From Sedimenticola sp. (GTDB taxonomy: Bacteria; Pseudomonadota; Gammaproteobacteria; Chromatiales; Chromatiaceae), in NCBI GenBank assembly GCA_027068795.1, contig JAMOMB010000063.1, positions 1 through 43,456 of the forward strand: a stretch of DNA of 43,456 nt. Reading direction: 5' to 3'. The notes under the pieces are model-generated. The model saw only the letters and a list, made by a program, of their open reading frames with translations. It did not search any database and was not told the DNA's origin. Both the position numbers and the translations under genes were made by a program. Numbering within the stretch: the stretch's first letter is position 1; each line of letters opens with the position of its first letter. Below, one piece after another: positions 34,470-43,306 of this stretch.

Positions 34470-35276
34470 TCAGTTGGCATCCATGGCCGCGCGCATTTCA
34501 TGAAGCAGTTGCTTAAGTTCTGCGCCTATCTTATCAGGTTTGCTGAGATTTGCCTCTATTCTGGAGACCAGGGCGCTGCCCACCACCACCGCATCGGCGA
34601 TTTTCGCCATGGCGGCGGCCATGGGGGCGTCCTTGATGCCAAAACCCACGCCCAGGGGCATATCGGTGACTTCCCGGATCTCCCCCAGCTTTGCCGCCAC
34701 CTCCTCCAGCACCAGGTTGGCCGAGCCGGTCACGCCTTTCAGGGAGACATAGTAAACAAACCCGCTGGCGGCGTCGGCGATCATTTCCAGGCGCCGCCGA
34801 TGGCTGGTGGGTGCAGCCAGAAAAACCGCATCCAGGGCTTCTGCGCGCAACGCCTGCACCAAGTCGTGGCTTTCCTCGGGGGGCATGTCCACTGTCAGTA
34901 CGCCATCCACGCCGGCCTGCGCCGCGCTGCGGGCAAAGGCTTCATAACCCATGACCTCGACAGGATTGAGATAGCCCATGAGAATCACCGGCGTGCGGTC
35001 GTTGGCGCGGCGGAAGTTTCTCACCATATCGAACACATCATGCAGAGATACATGATGCGCCAGGGCGCGCTCACTGGCGCGCTGGATCACCGGGCCGTCC
35101 GCCATGGGATCAGAGAACGGTACGCCAAGTTCGATGATATCCGCCCCGGCTTCCACCAGGTCATGCATGAATCCGACGGTAAGATCCGGGTGCGGATCTC
35201 CTGCTGTAACAAACGGCAGCAAGGCGGTGCGGCCATGGCTCTTCAGATCGGAAAAACAGGCGCTGATACGGCTCAT
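34470..35276 (-). CDS. trpA: Tryptophan synthase alpha chain
   Basis: This 268-residue TIM barrel converts indole-3-glycerol phosphate to indole and passes it to TrpB. Catalytic Glu49 and Asp60 lie in [17 protein letters not shown], at the same numbers as in E. coli. Further segments are [43 protein letters not shown] and GVGFGIKD. The track ORF begins far upstream at 35645, but its first 123 residues are a shadow of trpB. ATG at 35276 overlaps the trpB stop as ATGA and gives the exact family length. Confidence 0.97.
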   Translation of the reverse strand: MSRISACFSDLKSHGRTALLPFVTAGDPHPDLTVGFMHDLVEAGADIIELGVPFSDPMADGPVIQRASERALAHHVSLHDVFDMVRNFRRANDRTPVILMGYLNPVEVMGYEAFARSAAQAGVDGVLTVDMPPEESHDLVQALRAEALDAVFLAAPTSHRRRLEMIADAASGFVYYVSLKGVTGSANLVLEEVAAKLGEIREVTDMPLGVGFGIKDAPMAAAMAKIADAVVVGSALVSRIEANLSKPDKIGAELKQLLHEMRAAMDAN

Positions 35277-36463
35277 ATCTGAATGCCCTCGATAGCAGCC
35301 ACCGTATGCATATCCTTGTCTCCGCGCCCGGAAAGGTTGACCAGCACTTTCTGCTCCGGGCGCATGTCGGCAGCCAGTTTCAAGGCATAGGCCACGGCAT
35401 GGCTGGATTCCAAGGCGGGGATGATGCCCTCGGTGCGGGTGAGCAGATGGAAGGCGGCCAGGGCTTCCCCATCGTCGATGGCCACATAGTTGGCGCGGCC
35501 CATGTCCTTCAACCAGGCGTGCTCCGGACCCACCCCGGGGTAGTCCAGCCCGGCGGAAATGGAATGGGTTTCGATGATCTGGCCGTCCTTGTCTTCCATG
35601 AGGTAGGTGCGGTTGCCGTGCAGCACGCCGGGCTCGCCGGCGCACAGGGGAGCGGCATGATGACCGCTATCCAAACCTTCGCCCGCCGCTTCCACGCCGT
35701 AGATGGCTACATCCTCGTCATCGAGAAAAGGATAGAACAGCCCAATGGCATTGGAACCGCCCCCCACGCAGGCCACCAGGGCATCCGGCAGGCCGCCGCT
35801 CATGTCCTGGATCTGCTGGCGCGCCTCACGGCCGATGATGGCCTGGAAGTCACGCACCATGGCCGGATAGGGGTGGGGCCCCGCCACGGTGCCGATGATA
35901 TAGAAGGTGTCGTCAACAGTGGCCACCCAGTCGCGCATGGCTTCATTCAGCGCGTCCTTGAGGGTCTTCGAGCCGGAAGAAACGGAGCGCACTTCGGCGC
36001 CCAGCAGGCGCATGCGGTAGACGTTGGCCTCTTGCCGGGCCACGTCCACTTCGCCCATGTAGACCACGCACTCCAGGCCCAGACGGGCGGCAACCGTAGC
36101 CGTGGCCACGCCATGCTGCCCTGCCCCGGTCTCGGCAATGATGCGGCGCTTGCCCATGCGCTTGGCCAGCAGCGCCTGGCCAATGGTGTTGTTGACCTTG
36201 TGAGCGCCGGTGTGGTTCAGGTCCTCGCGCTTGAGATAGATCTGCGCGCCGCCGTTCTCCCGGCTCAGGCGTTCGGCATGATAAATGGGGGATGGGCGGC
36301 CCACATAGTGTTGCAGGTCGGCGTCCAGTTCCGCAAGAAAATCCGGATCAACCAGATATTTCTCATAGGCCCGGCGCAGTTCCTGCAATGCCTCCATGAG
36401 GGTTTCCGCCACGAATATGCCGCCATAAGGGCCGAAATGCCCCCGTTCATCGGGCATATTCAT
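35273..36463 (-). CDS. trpB: Tryptophan synthase beta chain
   Basis: This 396-residue PLP enzyme joins indole and serine to tryptophan. The PLP lysine is K89 in HTGAHKVNN. Other motifs are [37 protein letters not shown] and [17 protein letters not shown] for phosphate binding. The C-terminal part ends SGRGDKDM. The best start is ATG at 36463 ([15 protein letters not shown]); the track GTG at 36493 lies inside trpF and gives an atypical N-terminus, and ATG at 36457 is possible. No Shine-Dalgarno lies directly before 36463, so coupling to trpF is likely. Confidence 0.96.
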   Translation of the reverse strand: MNMPDERGHFGPYGGIFVAETLMEALQELRRAYEKYLVDPDFLAELDADLQHYVGRPSPIYHAERLSRENGGAQIYLKREDLNHTGAHKVNNTIGQALLAKRMGKRRIIAETGAGQHGVATATVAARLGLECVVYMGEVDVARQEANVYRMRLLGAEVRSVSSGSKTLKDALNEAMRDWVATVDDTFYIIGTVAGPHPYPAMVRDFQAIIGREARQQIQDMSGGLPDALVACVGGGSNAIGLFYPFLDDEDVAIYGVEAAGEGLDSGHHAAPLCAGEPGVLHGNRTYLMEDKDGQIIETHSISAGLDYPGVGPEHAWLKDMGRANYVAIDDGEALAAFHLLTRTEGIIPALESSHAVAYALKLAADMRPEQKVLVNLSGRGDKDMHTVAAIEGIQI

Positions 36464-36470
36464 GAATGAT

Positions 36471-37094
36471 TCATTTTTCTCCAAGTTCCACACCTCGCAT
36501 GAATTGCTCTATCTTTTCCTGATCTTTGACTCCCTTCGAAATTTCCACGCCCCCGCTGACATCCACGGCATAGGGGCGCACGCTGCGCACTGCCGAGGAG
36601 ACATTTCCTGCGTCCAGGCCGCCAGCCAGTATGATGCGACCGGCCAACTCAACCGGGATGCGTTTCCAGTCAAAGCCCTCGCCAGTGCCGCCGGGAACTC
36701 CGGGCTTGTAGGCATCCAGCAGCAGCGCCGCGGCACCCTGGTAATCCCGGCTCATCCGCATCAGATCCACATCGTCTTTCATGCGTATGGCCTTGATCCA
36801 GGGGCGTCCGTGTTGGGCGCAATATGCCGGGGTTTCCTTGCCGTGAAACTGGATCCGGTCGATCCGTACTTTCCGCACCACTTCGGCAATACGCTCCCTG
36901 TCCGCATCCACGAACAAGGCGACAGTGGTTACAAACGGGGGAAGTTCCGCCACGATGCGCCCGGCCTGCGCCACGTCGATATGCCTTGGACTGGGCGGGT
37001 AAAACACAAAGCCCAGGGCGTCGGCACCGGCATTTACAGCCGCCATGGCATCTTCCAAACGGGTGATGCCGCAGATTTTGACTCGGGTTCGCAT
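36471..37094 (-). CDS. trpF: Phosphoribosylanthranilate isomerase
   Basis: This 207-residue TIM barrel performs the third specific step of tryptophan synthesis. The catalytic cysteine is in [20 protein letters not shown], and aspartate lies in the C-terminal half ([20 protein letters not shown]). Phosphate-binding loops are [15 protein letters not shown] and [15 protein letters not shown]. It stands alone as TrpF rather than fused to TrpC as in enterics. It lies 9 bp after truA and 7 bp before trpB. Confidence 0.96.
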   Translation of the reverse strand: MRTRVKICGITRLEDAMAAVNAGADALGFVFYPPSPRHIDVAQAGRIVAELPPFVTTVALFVDADRERIAEVVRKVRIDRIQFHGKETPAYCAQHGRPWIKAIRMKDDVDLMRMSRDYQGAAALLLDAYKPGVPGGTGEGFDWKRIPVELAGRIILAGGLDAGNVSSAVRSVRPYAVDVSGGVEISKGVKDQEKIEQFMRGVELGEK

Positions 37095-37103
37095 AGGGCG
37101 GGA

Positions 37104-37892
37104 TTATACCATCAGCAAGCCGGCATCCCGGGCAATTACCGGAATTTCATATTGCGCATCATAGTCCACCCGATGGAAATACAGGCCGTCCGCCGCGGCC
37201 GTCATGCCCCCCAGCCTCCTGTCTCTGTGCATCAGCACTTCTCCGGCCCAATCCGGATCACGCTCTCCCGAGCCGATGGCGATGAGCACACCGGCAATGT
37301 TTCTTACCATATGGTGCAAAAAACCATCTGCATGAACCTCCATGATCACGAAATCACCATGGCGGCTTACTGTTAGCGAATGCAGATTTCTCACCGGACT
37401 CTTCGCCTGGCAATGTACGGTGCGGTAGCTGGTGAAGTCGTGCCTGCCCCGCAGCGCCTGCCCCGCCTGGTGCATGAGGCCGGCATCCAGGGGACGGTGA
37501 ATCCAGGTCACCCGGCGGGAAAGAATGGCGGGGCGGCTCATGCGGTTCAGGATGAAATAACGGTAGGTTCGCCCCCGGGCGGAAAAACGCGCATGAAATT
37601 CCCGGGGCACCTCTTTGGCCCAGAGTACGCTGATATCTGCGGGCAGCTTGATATTTGCGCCCATGATCCAGCCATGGGAAGGACGGCGGGCATGGGTGTC
37701 GAAATGAACCACCTGGGCGTCAGCATGCACACCCGTATCCGTACGCCCCGCAGCATAGATCTGCACCTCATGATCCGCCACGGAGGAAAGCGCCTGCTCC
37801 ACTGCCAGTTGTACGGTGCGCACGCCGCTCTTTTGGGTCTGCCAGCCATGGAACTGGCTGCCGTTGTACTCTAGCCCCAATGCGATCCTCAT
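37104..37892 (-). CDS. truA: tRNA pseudouridine synthase A
   Basis: This 262-residue enzyme forms pseudouridine at positions 38-40 of tRNA. The catalytic aspartate is D52 in AAGRTDTGVHADAQV. Other family segments are RIALGLEYNGSQFHGWQ, FHARFSARGRTYRYFILNR and DGFLHHMVRNIAGVLIAIG. GGAGGAAGA directly precedes the ATG, and the T-run of the fimV terminator ends right at this ribosome-binding site. fimV-truA-trpF is conserved in gammaproteobacteria. Confidence 0.96.
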   Translation of the reverse strand: MRIALGLEYNGSQFHGWQTQKSGVRTVQLAVEQALSSVADHEVQIYAAGRTDTGVHADAQVVHFDTHARRPSHGWIMGANIKLPADISVLWAKEVPREFHARFSARGRTYRYFILNRMSRPAILSRRVTWIHRPLDAGLMHQAGQALRGRHDFTSYRTVHCQAKSPVRNLHSLTVSRHGDFVIMEVHADGFLHHMVRNIAGVLIAIGSGERDPDWAGEVLMHRDRRLGGMTAAADGLYFHRVDYDAQYEIPVIARDAGLLMV

Positions 37893-37901
37893 TCTTCCTC
37901 C

Positions 37902-37929
37902 AAAAAGACAAGGGCGCCGAAGCGCCCTT
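37902..37929 (-). terminator. Rho-independent terminator between fimV and truA
   Basis: On the minus strand, AAGGGCGC, tetraloop TTCG, GCGCCCTT forms a perfect 8-bp stem followed by GTCTTTTTG. It lies 24 bp after the fimV stop and its T-run ends about 10 nt before the truA start. It probably limits readthrough from the large fimV gene into truA-trpF-trpB-trpA. Confidence 0.85.
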
Positions 37930-37952
37930 TGGAAGCATTCAACATGGAAAAA

Positions 37953-40622
37953 TCAGTCGTTGAGCTGCTCCAGCAACTGCAAGGCCAGCTCTTTTTGCTC
38001 TGGCGTACCGTCTTCCTCCACTTCCTGAAGAATACCGCGAGCGCCATCGGCATCGCCAATTTCAATAAAGGCCTTGGCGAGCTCCAGTTTGGTCTCCACC
38101 TCATCGCCAATAACCGAATCCTCGCCGGCGGATACTTCCAGATCGTCTTCCAGTCCGGAAATCTGGCTGTCCGGGGTGATCTCTTCATTCAGATTGGAGA
38201 AACGCTCGTCTTCCAGGTCAAGCGGCTCATCCAGAATCTGCGAGTCCGCCATCACCCCTTCCAGATCACCGGAAAGATCGGCCAGCGCCTCATCCAGGTT
38301 CGTGGTACCCACATCCAGATCGCTCAATTCGCTAATATCGAGCATTTCGGTATGCAGTTCGGTTTCCGACAACGCCTGATCGTCCGCGCTTGCCAGCTGA
38401 TCCGTGCCAATGCTGTCATCCGATTTATCGGCAGCGCCTTCTTCTTCGGTTTGCAGGCTGGAAAAATCCAGATCCAGCTCACTGAAACCTTCCACTGATT
38501 CACTATCCACGCTCAAGGCGGAGTCCACTTCCTCGGCCAGGGTGCTCAAGTCCAGGGACAGCTCGCTGTCATCCCCTACATAGTCACTCGTTTCCGTTGC
38601 AGCAGCGGTGGTAGCCGCAACAGCGGCAGAGACACCGGCGATGAACAAGGGGTTTGCCTTGTCCAGATCCCTGCCCATGGTCTGGATATGCTCCCAGGCC
38701 TTGGGGTCTTCCTCGTGCTGGCCGCTCTGCACCATTTCTTCCGCAAGAGATGCAAAAGCATCCTTCTTTTGCGTGGCGTAATAGACTTCCAGCATCTTGT
38801 ACTTCACTGCCGCCGAGTCATTCCCCGCCGCCATCGCTTCACGCAGGATTTCCTCTGCCTGCTGGTAGCGGCCATAGGCGATGTATACATCTGCTTCCGA
38901 GACAGGATCCACCTCTGCGGTGTCTTCCTGCAACCCCTTGAATTCCTCTGTGGAGTATTCACTGAGGAAGGAAGTATCGCCAACGGATCCCGCCGCCATA
39001 TGGTCCGCCACGGTATCGGCCAGGCTGGATTCTTCTTCCAGGAGAATGCTTTCCTGATCGACGGACGGCTCTCTGGTTTGCGAGGCGGGCATTGCGGCGC
39101 TGGCGGCTTCCTTCTTTCTCCTGCCAAAAATCAGTGCCAGCAACCCCAGGAAAAACGCGCCGCCAGCCGCCGCAGCCAACTGCCAGTTTTCCTGCACCCA
39201 GGTCAATGCCGTATCCACCAGAGAGGTCTTCGCCGGCGTCTCTGGCGCTTTTTCAGCCACGGCCGCCTGCGGCGCTTCCTCGACCATCACCGGTTCAGCA
39301 TCTGCAACGACTTCCTCTTCTACGACAGCGATTTCCTCGGCCGGCTCTTCTGCCTGCTGCTCCTGCAAGGCGGTATCAAGCTGCTCTTCTTCCACCGCTT
39401 CTATTTCAGCAACTTCTTCAGCAACTTCCTCGATTATTTCTTCAGGCTGCTGGCCGGCTTCCTCTTCCACTGCCGCATCTTCGCTTCCAGTATCCGTTAT
39501 ATCTGCCGCCTGGCCCATGCCTTCCTGCAAACGCGCCAGCTCCTCGTCTTTCAATTTGAGCAAGCGCTGTGTATCTTCGAGCTGCTGTTGCAAGTCATCC
39601 ATTTGATTGCGCAACTGCGCAGACTCCAACCGGGCGGTTTCCGCTTCTTCCTCGAGCAGCAACAATTTCTGCTTGAGGTCGATGCTGCCTTCTTCCGTTT
39701 CCAGGTCGGAAATTGCTTGCTCGGCATCCGCCGTCGCCAGTTCTTCCGCCGGAGCTCCGGCAATTTTCAGTTGAACCTCTTCCTCTTCGACATCGCTGGT
39801 TGCTGGCGTTGCAGATGCTTCTTCCGCCTGCTCCGTATCCGGACGCGGTGTTTCCGCCAGGCCGGCGTTGCTCATCCAGGCTTCCGTCTGTTGCTGAAAT
39901 TCGGAAACGGCCTGTTTTCGACCAATGCCGGTAATTTCTTCCGTCGATGGAACCTGCAGCACCCGGCCTTTCTTCAAGAGATTGATGTTGTTGTGCAGGA
40001 ACGCATCAGGATTGGCCTTGTACAGCGCCATCATCATTTGATGGATGGAGACCCCATCCGTTCTGAGGCTGTCTGCAATTTCCCAGAGCGTCTCGTTCGA
40101 CTGGATTGGCCCATATTCCCCCTCGGCCTGCGCTCGCTGCACCCTGGCGGATGCGGCGGCTGGCGCGGCGGAAACATCAGCCGGTTTTTTCCCCGCCGGG
40201 GCAACCTTGGGAGCACTCCTTTTGGTTAGGGTGGGCGGATCCAGGAGGGCAGTGTATTCCCGCACCAGCTGCCCGTTTGGCCAATCGAGCTTGACAAAGA
40301 AGTCCAGAAAAGGCTCCCGTATGGGGGCTTCACTGGTGACGCGAATAATGGCCTTGCCATTTTTCAGACGCATGGGAGTGAATTTCAGCCGCGTAAGAAA
40401 AAGACTGCGCTCCAGCCCAACACGGGCAAAAACCTCTGCCGGGGCCAGACTGACTCTGAGCGTGTCCAGGGAGCCTTTTTCCACCGAGATCAGCTCGATG
40501 TCCGCCTTGAATTTTTCGTTCAGCGCGGAATAGGTTTTCATGCCCCCCATACCCAACGCATAAACAGACATGGGCAGACTGCCCACCGCGAGTGAAACTG
40601 CTAATGCCAGTTTGCGGACCAT
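37953..40622 (-). CDS. fimV: FimV/HubP-family polar peptidoglycan-binding protein
   Basis: This 889-residue inner-membrane protein organises cell-pole functions and, in pseudomonads, type IV pili. It starts with a signal peptide (LALAVSLAVGSLPMSVYA|LG), then the FimV N-terminal domain (EVFARVGLERSLFLTRLKF). A LysM-like domain at about 168-228 includes GPIQSNETLWEIADSLRTDG. A coiled coil lies at 313-373, then a long glutamate-rich linker. One transmembrane helix is at about 479-500 (NWQLAAAAGGAFFLGLLALI). The cytoplasmic part is acidic with a TPR-like segment, and the conserved FimV C-terminus is LELAKAFIEIGDADGARGIL. ATG at 40622 has GGGAGG just upstream; the longer track ORF lacks a leader. 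Confidence 0.94.
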   Translation of the reverse strand: MVRKLALAVSLAVGSLPMSVYALGMGGMKTYSALNEKFKADIELISVEKGSLDTLRVSLAPAEVFARVGLERSLFLTRLKFTPMRLKNGKAIIRVTSEAPIREPFLDFFVKLDWPNGQLVREYTALLDPPTLTKRSAPKVAPAGKKPADVSAAPAAASARVQRAQAEGEYGPIQSNETLWEIADSLRTDGVSIHQMMMALYKANPDAFLHNNINLLKKGRVLQVPSTEEITGIGRKQAVSEFQQQTEAWMSNAGLAETPRPDTEQAEEASATPATSDVEEEEVQLKIAGAPAEELATADAEQAISDLETEEGSIDLKQKLLLLEEEAETARLESAQLRNQMDDLQQQLEDTQRLLKLKDEELARLQEGMGQAADITDTGSEDAAVEEEAGQQPEEIIEEVAEEVAEIEAVEEEQLDTALQEQQAEEPAEEIAVVEEEVVADAEPVMVEEAPQAAVAEKAPETPAKTSLVDTALTWVQENWQLAAAAGGAFFLGLLALIFGRRKKEAASAAMPASQTREPSVDQESILLEEESSLADTVADHMAAGSVGDTSFLSEYSTEEFKGLQEDTAEVDPVSEADVYIAYGRYQQAEEILREAMAAGNDSAAVKYKMLEVYYATQKKDAFASLAEEMVQSGQHEEDPKAWEHIQTMGRDLDKANPLFIAGVSAAVAATTAAATETSDYVGDDSELSLDLSTLAEEVDSALSVDSESVEGFSELDLDFSSLQTEEEGAADKSDDSIGTDQLASADDQALSETELHTEMLDISELSDLDVGTTNLDEALADLSGDLEGVMADSQILDEPLDLEDERFSNLNEEITPDSQISGLEDDLEVSAGEDSVIGDEVETKLELAKAFIEIGDADGARGILQEVEEDGTPEQKELALQLLEQLND

Positions 40623-40762
40623 ATTCCCTCCCTTTAGAGATTGCCGCCATGTATTCGAGGATGCTCCAGAATAACCATCCTGAAACAACCAAGTCCTGTT
40701 GCCTGGTTACGAATTCCGGTTGCCGTCTGATGCGAGAACACCCGAATTGAGCACCTGTGCAC

Positions 40763-40800
40763 TTGCCGGGCCATTTTCAGATAGCAACGCTGCCCGGCAA
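40763..40800. repeat. Inverted repeat in the fimV leader
   Basis: TTGCCGGGC (40763-40771) and GCCCGGCAA (40792-40800) are exact 9-base inverted repeats with a 20-nt spacer. They lie between the fimV promoter and its start. They could form a leader-RNA hairpin or bind a dimeric regulator. The rest of the fimV-asd gap (40623-40931) shows only the promoter. Confidence 0.55.
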
Positions 40801-40847
40801 TCCCCCCAAGCAATGAATCTCAGGGTAAATGTAACAATTTACGGCTA

Positions 40848-40876
40848 ACTATAGCGTACGCCGGAATTTTTACCAA
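40848..40876 (-). promoter_or_regulatory. Sigma-70 promoter of fimV
   Basis: On the minus strand, TTGGTA (40876 to 40871) and TATAGT (40853 to 40848) are separated by 17 bp, matching 4 of 6 and 5 of 6 consensus bases. The predicted start near 40841 gives a leader of about 220 nt. The 309-bp gap has no other recognisable gene. Confidence 0.6.
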
Positions 40877-40931
40877 ACAAAACAACTGCGGAACACCAAC
40901 GGATCATGCACAATTTGCGGCAATTCACGCT

Positions 40932-42047
40932 TCACTGCCGCAGAAGGATCATCAGCATGCGTCTCAGGGGTTCGGCTGCGCCCCACAGAAGCTGATCGCC
41001 CACGGTGAAGGCGGACAGATATTCACCGCCCATATTCATCTTGCGCAGGCGCCCCACAGGAACTTCCAGGGTGCCCGTGACCTTTGCCGGCGTCAGTTCC
41101 CGGGCAGTGATGTCACGCTCATTGGGAACCACTCTGGACCAGGGATTGGCCTCATCCAGCATGGCTTCGATCTCGTCCAGGGGCAGGTCTTTCTTGAGCT
41201 TGATGGTCAGCGCCTGGGAGTGGCTGCGCATGGCGCCGATGCGTACGCACAGGCCGTCGATAGGCACGGCATTGTCGGAACGGCCCAGGATCTTGTTGGT
41301 TTCCACCTGTCCCTTCCACTCCTCCTTGCTCTGGCCGTTGTCCAGCTTCACGTCGATCCAGGGAATCAGGCTGCCCGCCAGGGGCACGCCGAACTGCTCC
41401 GTGGGGAAGGCACCACTGCGCATGGTTTCCGTGACCTTGCGGTCGATGTCCAGGATGGCGGATGCGGGGTCGGTCAGCAGGTCGGCCACGGCATCTTCCA
41501 GGGCGCCCATCTGGGACAGGAGTTCGCGCATGTTGCGCGCCCCGGCGCCGGAGGCGGCCTGGTAGGTCATGGCGCTCATCCATTCCACCAGGTCGTTCTG
41601 GAACAGGCCGCCCAGGCCCATGAGCATGAGGCTGACGGTGCAGTTGCCGCCAATGAAATCCTTCACGCCATTGGCGATGGCGTCCTGGATGACGTTCATG
41701 TTCACCGGATCCAGGACGATGACCGTGTGATCGGCCATGCGCAGGGTGGAGGCCGCGTCGATCCAGTAGCCGTCCCAGCCGCTGGCGCGCAGGCCGGCGA
41801 ACACCTGCTTGGTGTAATCGCCCCCCTGGCAGGTGACGATGACCTCCATCTTCTTCAGTTCCTCGATGTCCGTGGCATCCTTCAGCAGGGGAATGTCCTT
41901 GCCGATGTCCGGCCCCTGCTGCCCGGCCTGGGAGGTGGTGAAGAACACCGGCTCCCCGATGGCATCGAAATCGTTTTCCTCGCGCATGCGCTGCATGAGG
42001 ACGGAACCCACCATGCCGCGCCAGCCTACGAAACCTACTCTTTTCAT
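40932..42047 (-). CDS. asd: Aspartate-semialdehyde dehydrogenase
   Basis: This 371-residue NADPH enzyme reduces aspartyl phosphate to the semialdehyde, feeding lysine/diaminopimelate, threonine and methionine. The nucleotide loop is [13 protein letters not shown], and the catalytic cysteine is C136 in [17 protein letters not shown]. Further segments are [36 protein letters not shown] and [20 protein letters not shown]. It resembles enteric Asd closely. The track start at 42083 lies inside a REP-like repeat. ATG at 42047 has GAGAG 7 nt upstream and aligns with the E. coli start. Confidence 0.96.
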   Translation of the reverse strand: MKRVGFVGWRGMVGSVLMQRMREENDFDAIGEPVFFTTSQAGQQGPDIGKDIPLLKDATDIEELKKMEVIVTCQGGDYTKQVFAGLRASGWDGYWIDAASTLRMADHTVIVLDPVNMNVIQDAIANGVKDFIGGNCTVSLMLMGLGGLFQNDLVEWMSAMTYQAASGAGARNMRELLSQMGALEDAVADLLTDPASAILDIDRKVTETMRSGAFPTEQFGVPLAGSLIPWIDVKLDNGQSKEEWKGQVETNKILGRSDNAVPIDGLCVRIGAMRSHSQALTIKLKKDLPLDEIEAMLDEANPWSRVVPNERDITARELTPAKVTGTLEVPVGRLRKMNMGGEYLSAFTVGDQLLWGAAEPLRRMLMILLRQ

Positions 42048-42071
42048 GTTCATGCTCTCGATTTGTTTGCG

Positions 42072-42098
42072 GGTCGCGGCCATGGGCCGCTCCTACAG
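42072..42098 (-). repeat. REP-like element, copy 1
   Basis: Read on the minus strand, CTGTAGGAGCGGCCCATGGCCGCGACC has the GTAGGAGC head and internal palindrome typical of REP sequences in pseudomonads and relatives. The stem is GCGGCC/GGCCGC around CAT. It faces copy 2 across 58 bp. It covers the region just upstream of the asd start, and part of it was translated in the long track ORF. Confidence 0.75.
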
Positions 42099-42113
42099 TT
42101 ATGTGTCTCCTAA

Positions 42114-42149
42114 CAGGATGTTGAAAAAAGCATGTTTTTCAACATCCTG
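42114..42149. repeat. Perfect 15-bp palindromic hairpin between leuB and asd
   Basis: CAGGATGTTGAAAAA, loop AGCATG, TTTTTCAACATCCTG. The stem is exact, and its inner A5/T5 makes it resemble a bidirectional terminator. It is centred between the two REP-like copies. It may cut transcription between leuB and asd, or be the core of the repeat unit. Confidence 0.75.
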
Positions 42150-42156
42150 CCAATTC

Positions 42157-42182
42157 CGTAGGAGCGCCCCATGGGCGCGACC
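42157..42182 (+). repeat. REP-like element, copy 2 (inverted to copy 1)
   Basis: CGTAGGAGCGCCCCATGGGCGCGACC matches copy 1 in inverted orientation. It differs mainly at one stem pair: GCGCCC/GGGCGC instead of GCGGCC/GGCCGC. The change is compensatory, so the hairpin is kept. Confidence 0.75.
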
Positions 42183-42205
42183 ACCGGTATATGTCAACTA
42201 CGGCC

Positions 42206-43279
42206 TTACAAGGCAGAGACCACGGCGTCGCCCATTTCCTCGGTGCTCACTTCCTTCATGCCCTCGGCCATGATGTCCGGGGTGCGCAGGCCATCATCCA
42301 GCACCCGGTTCACCGCCGCCTCGATGCGATCCGCCATGCCCGCCTCATCCAGGCTGTAACGCAGCATCATGGCCACGGACAGGATGGTGGCCAGGGGATT
42401 GGCCCTGTTCTGGCCGGCGATGTCCGGGGCGGAGCCGTGGATGGGCTCGTACATGCCCTTGCCATTCTCATCCAGGGAGGCGGAAGGCAGCATGCCGATG
42501 GAGCCTGTGAGCATGGCGGCGCAGTCGGACAGGATGTCGCCGAACATGTTGGTGGTGACCATGACATCGAACTGTTTGGGCGCCCGCACCAGCTGCATGG
42601 CGGCGTTGTCCACGTACATGTGGCTCAGTTCCACGTCGCTGTAGTCCTTTTCCATGACCCGGGTGGCCACCTCCCGCCACAGCTCGGTGCATTCCAGCAC
42701 GTTGGCCTTGTCCACGGAGCACACCCGGCTGTCCCGCTTGCGGGCGATGTCGCCGGCCACGCGCACGATGCGCTCGATTTCGCTTTCCCGGTACACCAGG
42801 GTGTTGAAGCCTTCCTTCTCGCCGTTGTCCAGCTCGCGCACGCCCCGGGGCTGGCCGAAATAGATGCCGCCGGTGAGCTCGCGCACGATCATGATGTCCA
42901 GGCCGGACACCACTTCCGCCTTCAGGGTGGAAGCCTCCGCCAGCTGGGGGTAGAGAATGGCCGGGCGCAGGTTGGCGAACAGGTTCAGGCCCGCGCGCAG
43001 GCCCAGCAGGCCCTTCTCCGGGCGAATGGAGATATCCAGGGACTCCCACTTGTAGCCGCCCACGGCGCCCAGGAGAATGGCGTCGGCTTCCCTTGCCAGA
43101 TCCATGGTGGCGTCCGGCAGGGGGCCGCCGGTGGCGTCGATGGCGGCACCGCCCACCAGGGCTTCGTCCAGCTCGATGTCCAGGCCCTCGCCGGCCAGCT
43201 TGTCCAGCACCTTCACGGCCTGGTTGACGATTTCCGGGCCGATGCCGTCGCCGGGAAGAATCAGAATTTTCTTGCTCAT
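42206..43279 (-). CDS. leuB: 3-isopropylmalate dehydrogenase
   Basis: This 357-residue NAD-dependent decarboxylating dehydrogenase acts in leucine synthesis. Family segments are [55 protein letters not shown] and [20 protein letters not shown]. The metal- and NAD-binding region is [20 protein letters not shown] and [23 protein letters not shown] at 43279 with GGAAA 7 nt upstream is preferred over the track TTG at 43291. The G+C content and codon use are visibly higher than in the left half of the window. leuC and leuD are not in the window; a GNAT gene lies immediately upstream. Confidence 0.96.
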   Translation of the reverse strand: MSKKILILPGDGIGPEIVNQAVKVLDKLAGEGLDIELDEALVGGAAIDATGGPLPDATMDLAREADAILLGAVGGYKWESLDISIRPEKGLLGLRAGLNLFANLRPAILYPQLAEASTLKAEVVSGLDIMIVRELTGGIYFGQPRGVRELDNGEKEGFNTLVYRESEIERIVRVAGDIARKRDSRVCSVDKANVLECTELWREVATRVMEKDYSDVELSHMYVDNAAMQLVRAPKQFDVMVTTNMFGDILSDCAAMLTGSIGMLPSASLDENGKGMYEPIHGSAPDIAGQNRANPLATILSVAMMLRYSLDEAGMADRIEAAVNRVLDDGLRTPDIMAEGMKEVSTEEMGDAVVSAL

Positions 43280-43306
43280 GTCAGTTTCCAAAGATAAATG
43301 ATTTGA

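Noticed and set aside
34470-35645. 391-codon form of trpA
   Set aside because: The N-terminal 123 residues are the out-of-frame shadow of trpB; the ATGA overlap at 35276 gives the family length.
38688-40229. 513-codon plus-strand ORF inside fimV
   Set aside because: It is an antisense shadow created by the glutamate-rich, biased codons of fimV; its translation is low-complexity and matches no family.
40916-40942. TGCGGCA/TGCCGCA hairpin across the asd stop codon
   Set aside because: It has a 7-bp stem but no T-run follows it on the minus strand, so it is not a convincing intrinsic terminator.
42053-42083. Upstream asd start [10 protein letters not shown]
   Set aside because: It falls in the REP-like repeat and its palindrome, and the family start is at 42047.
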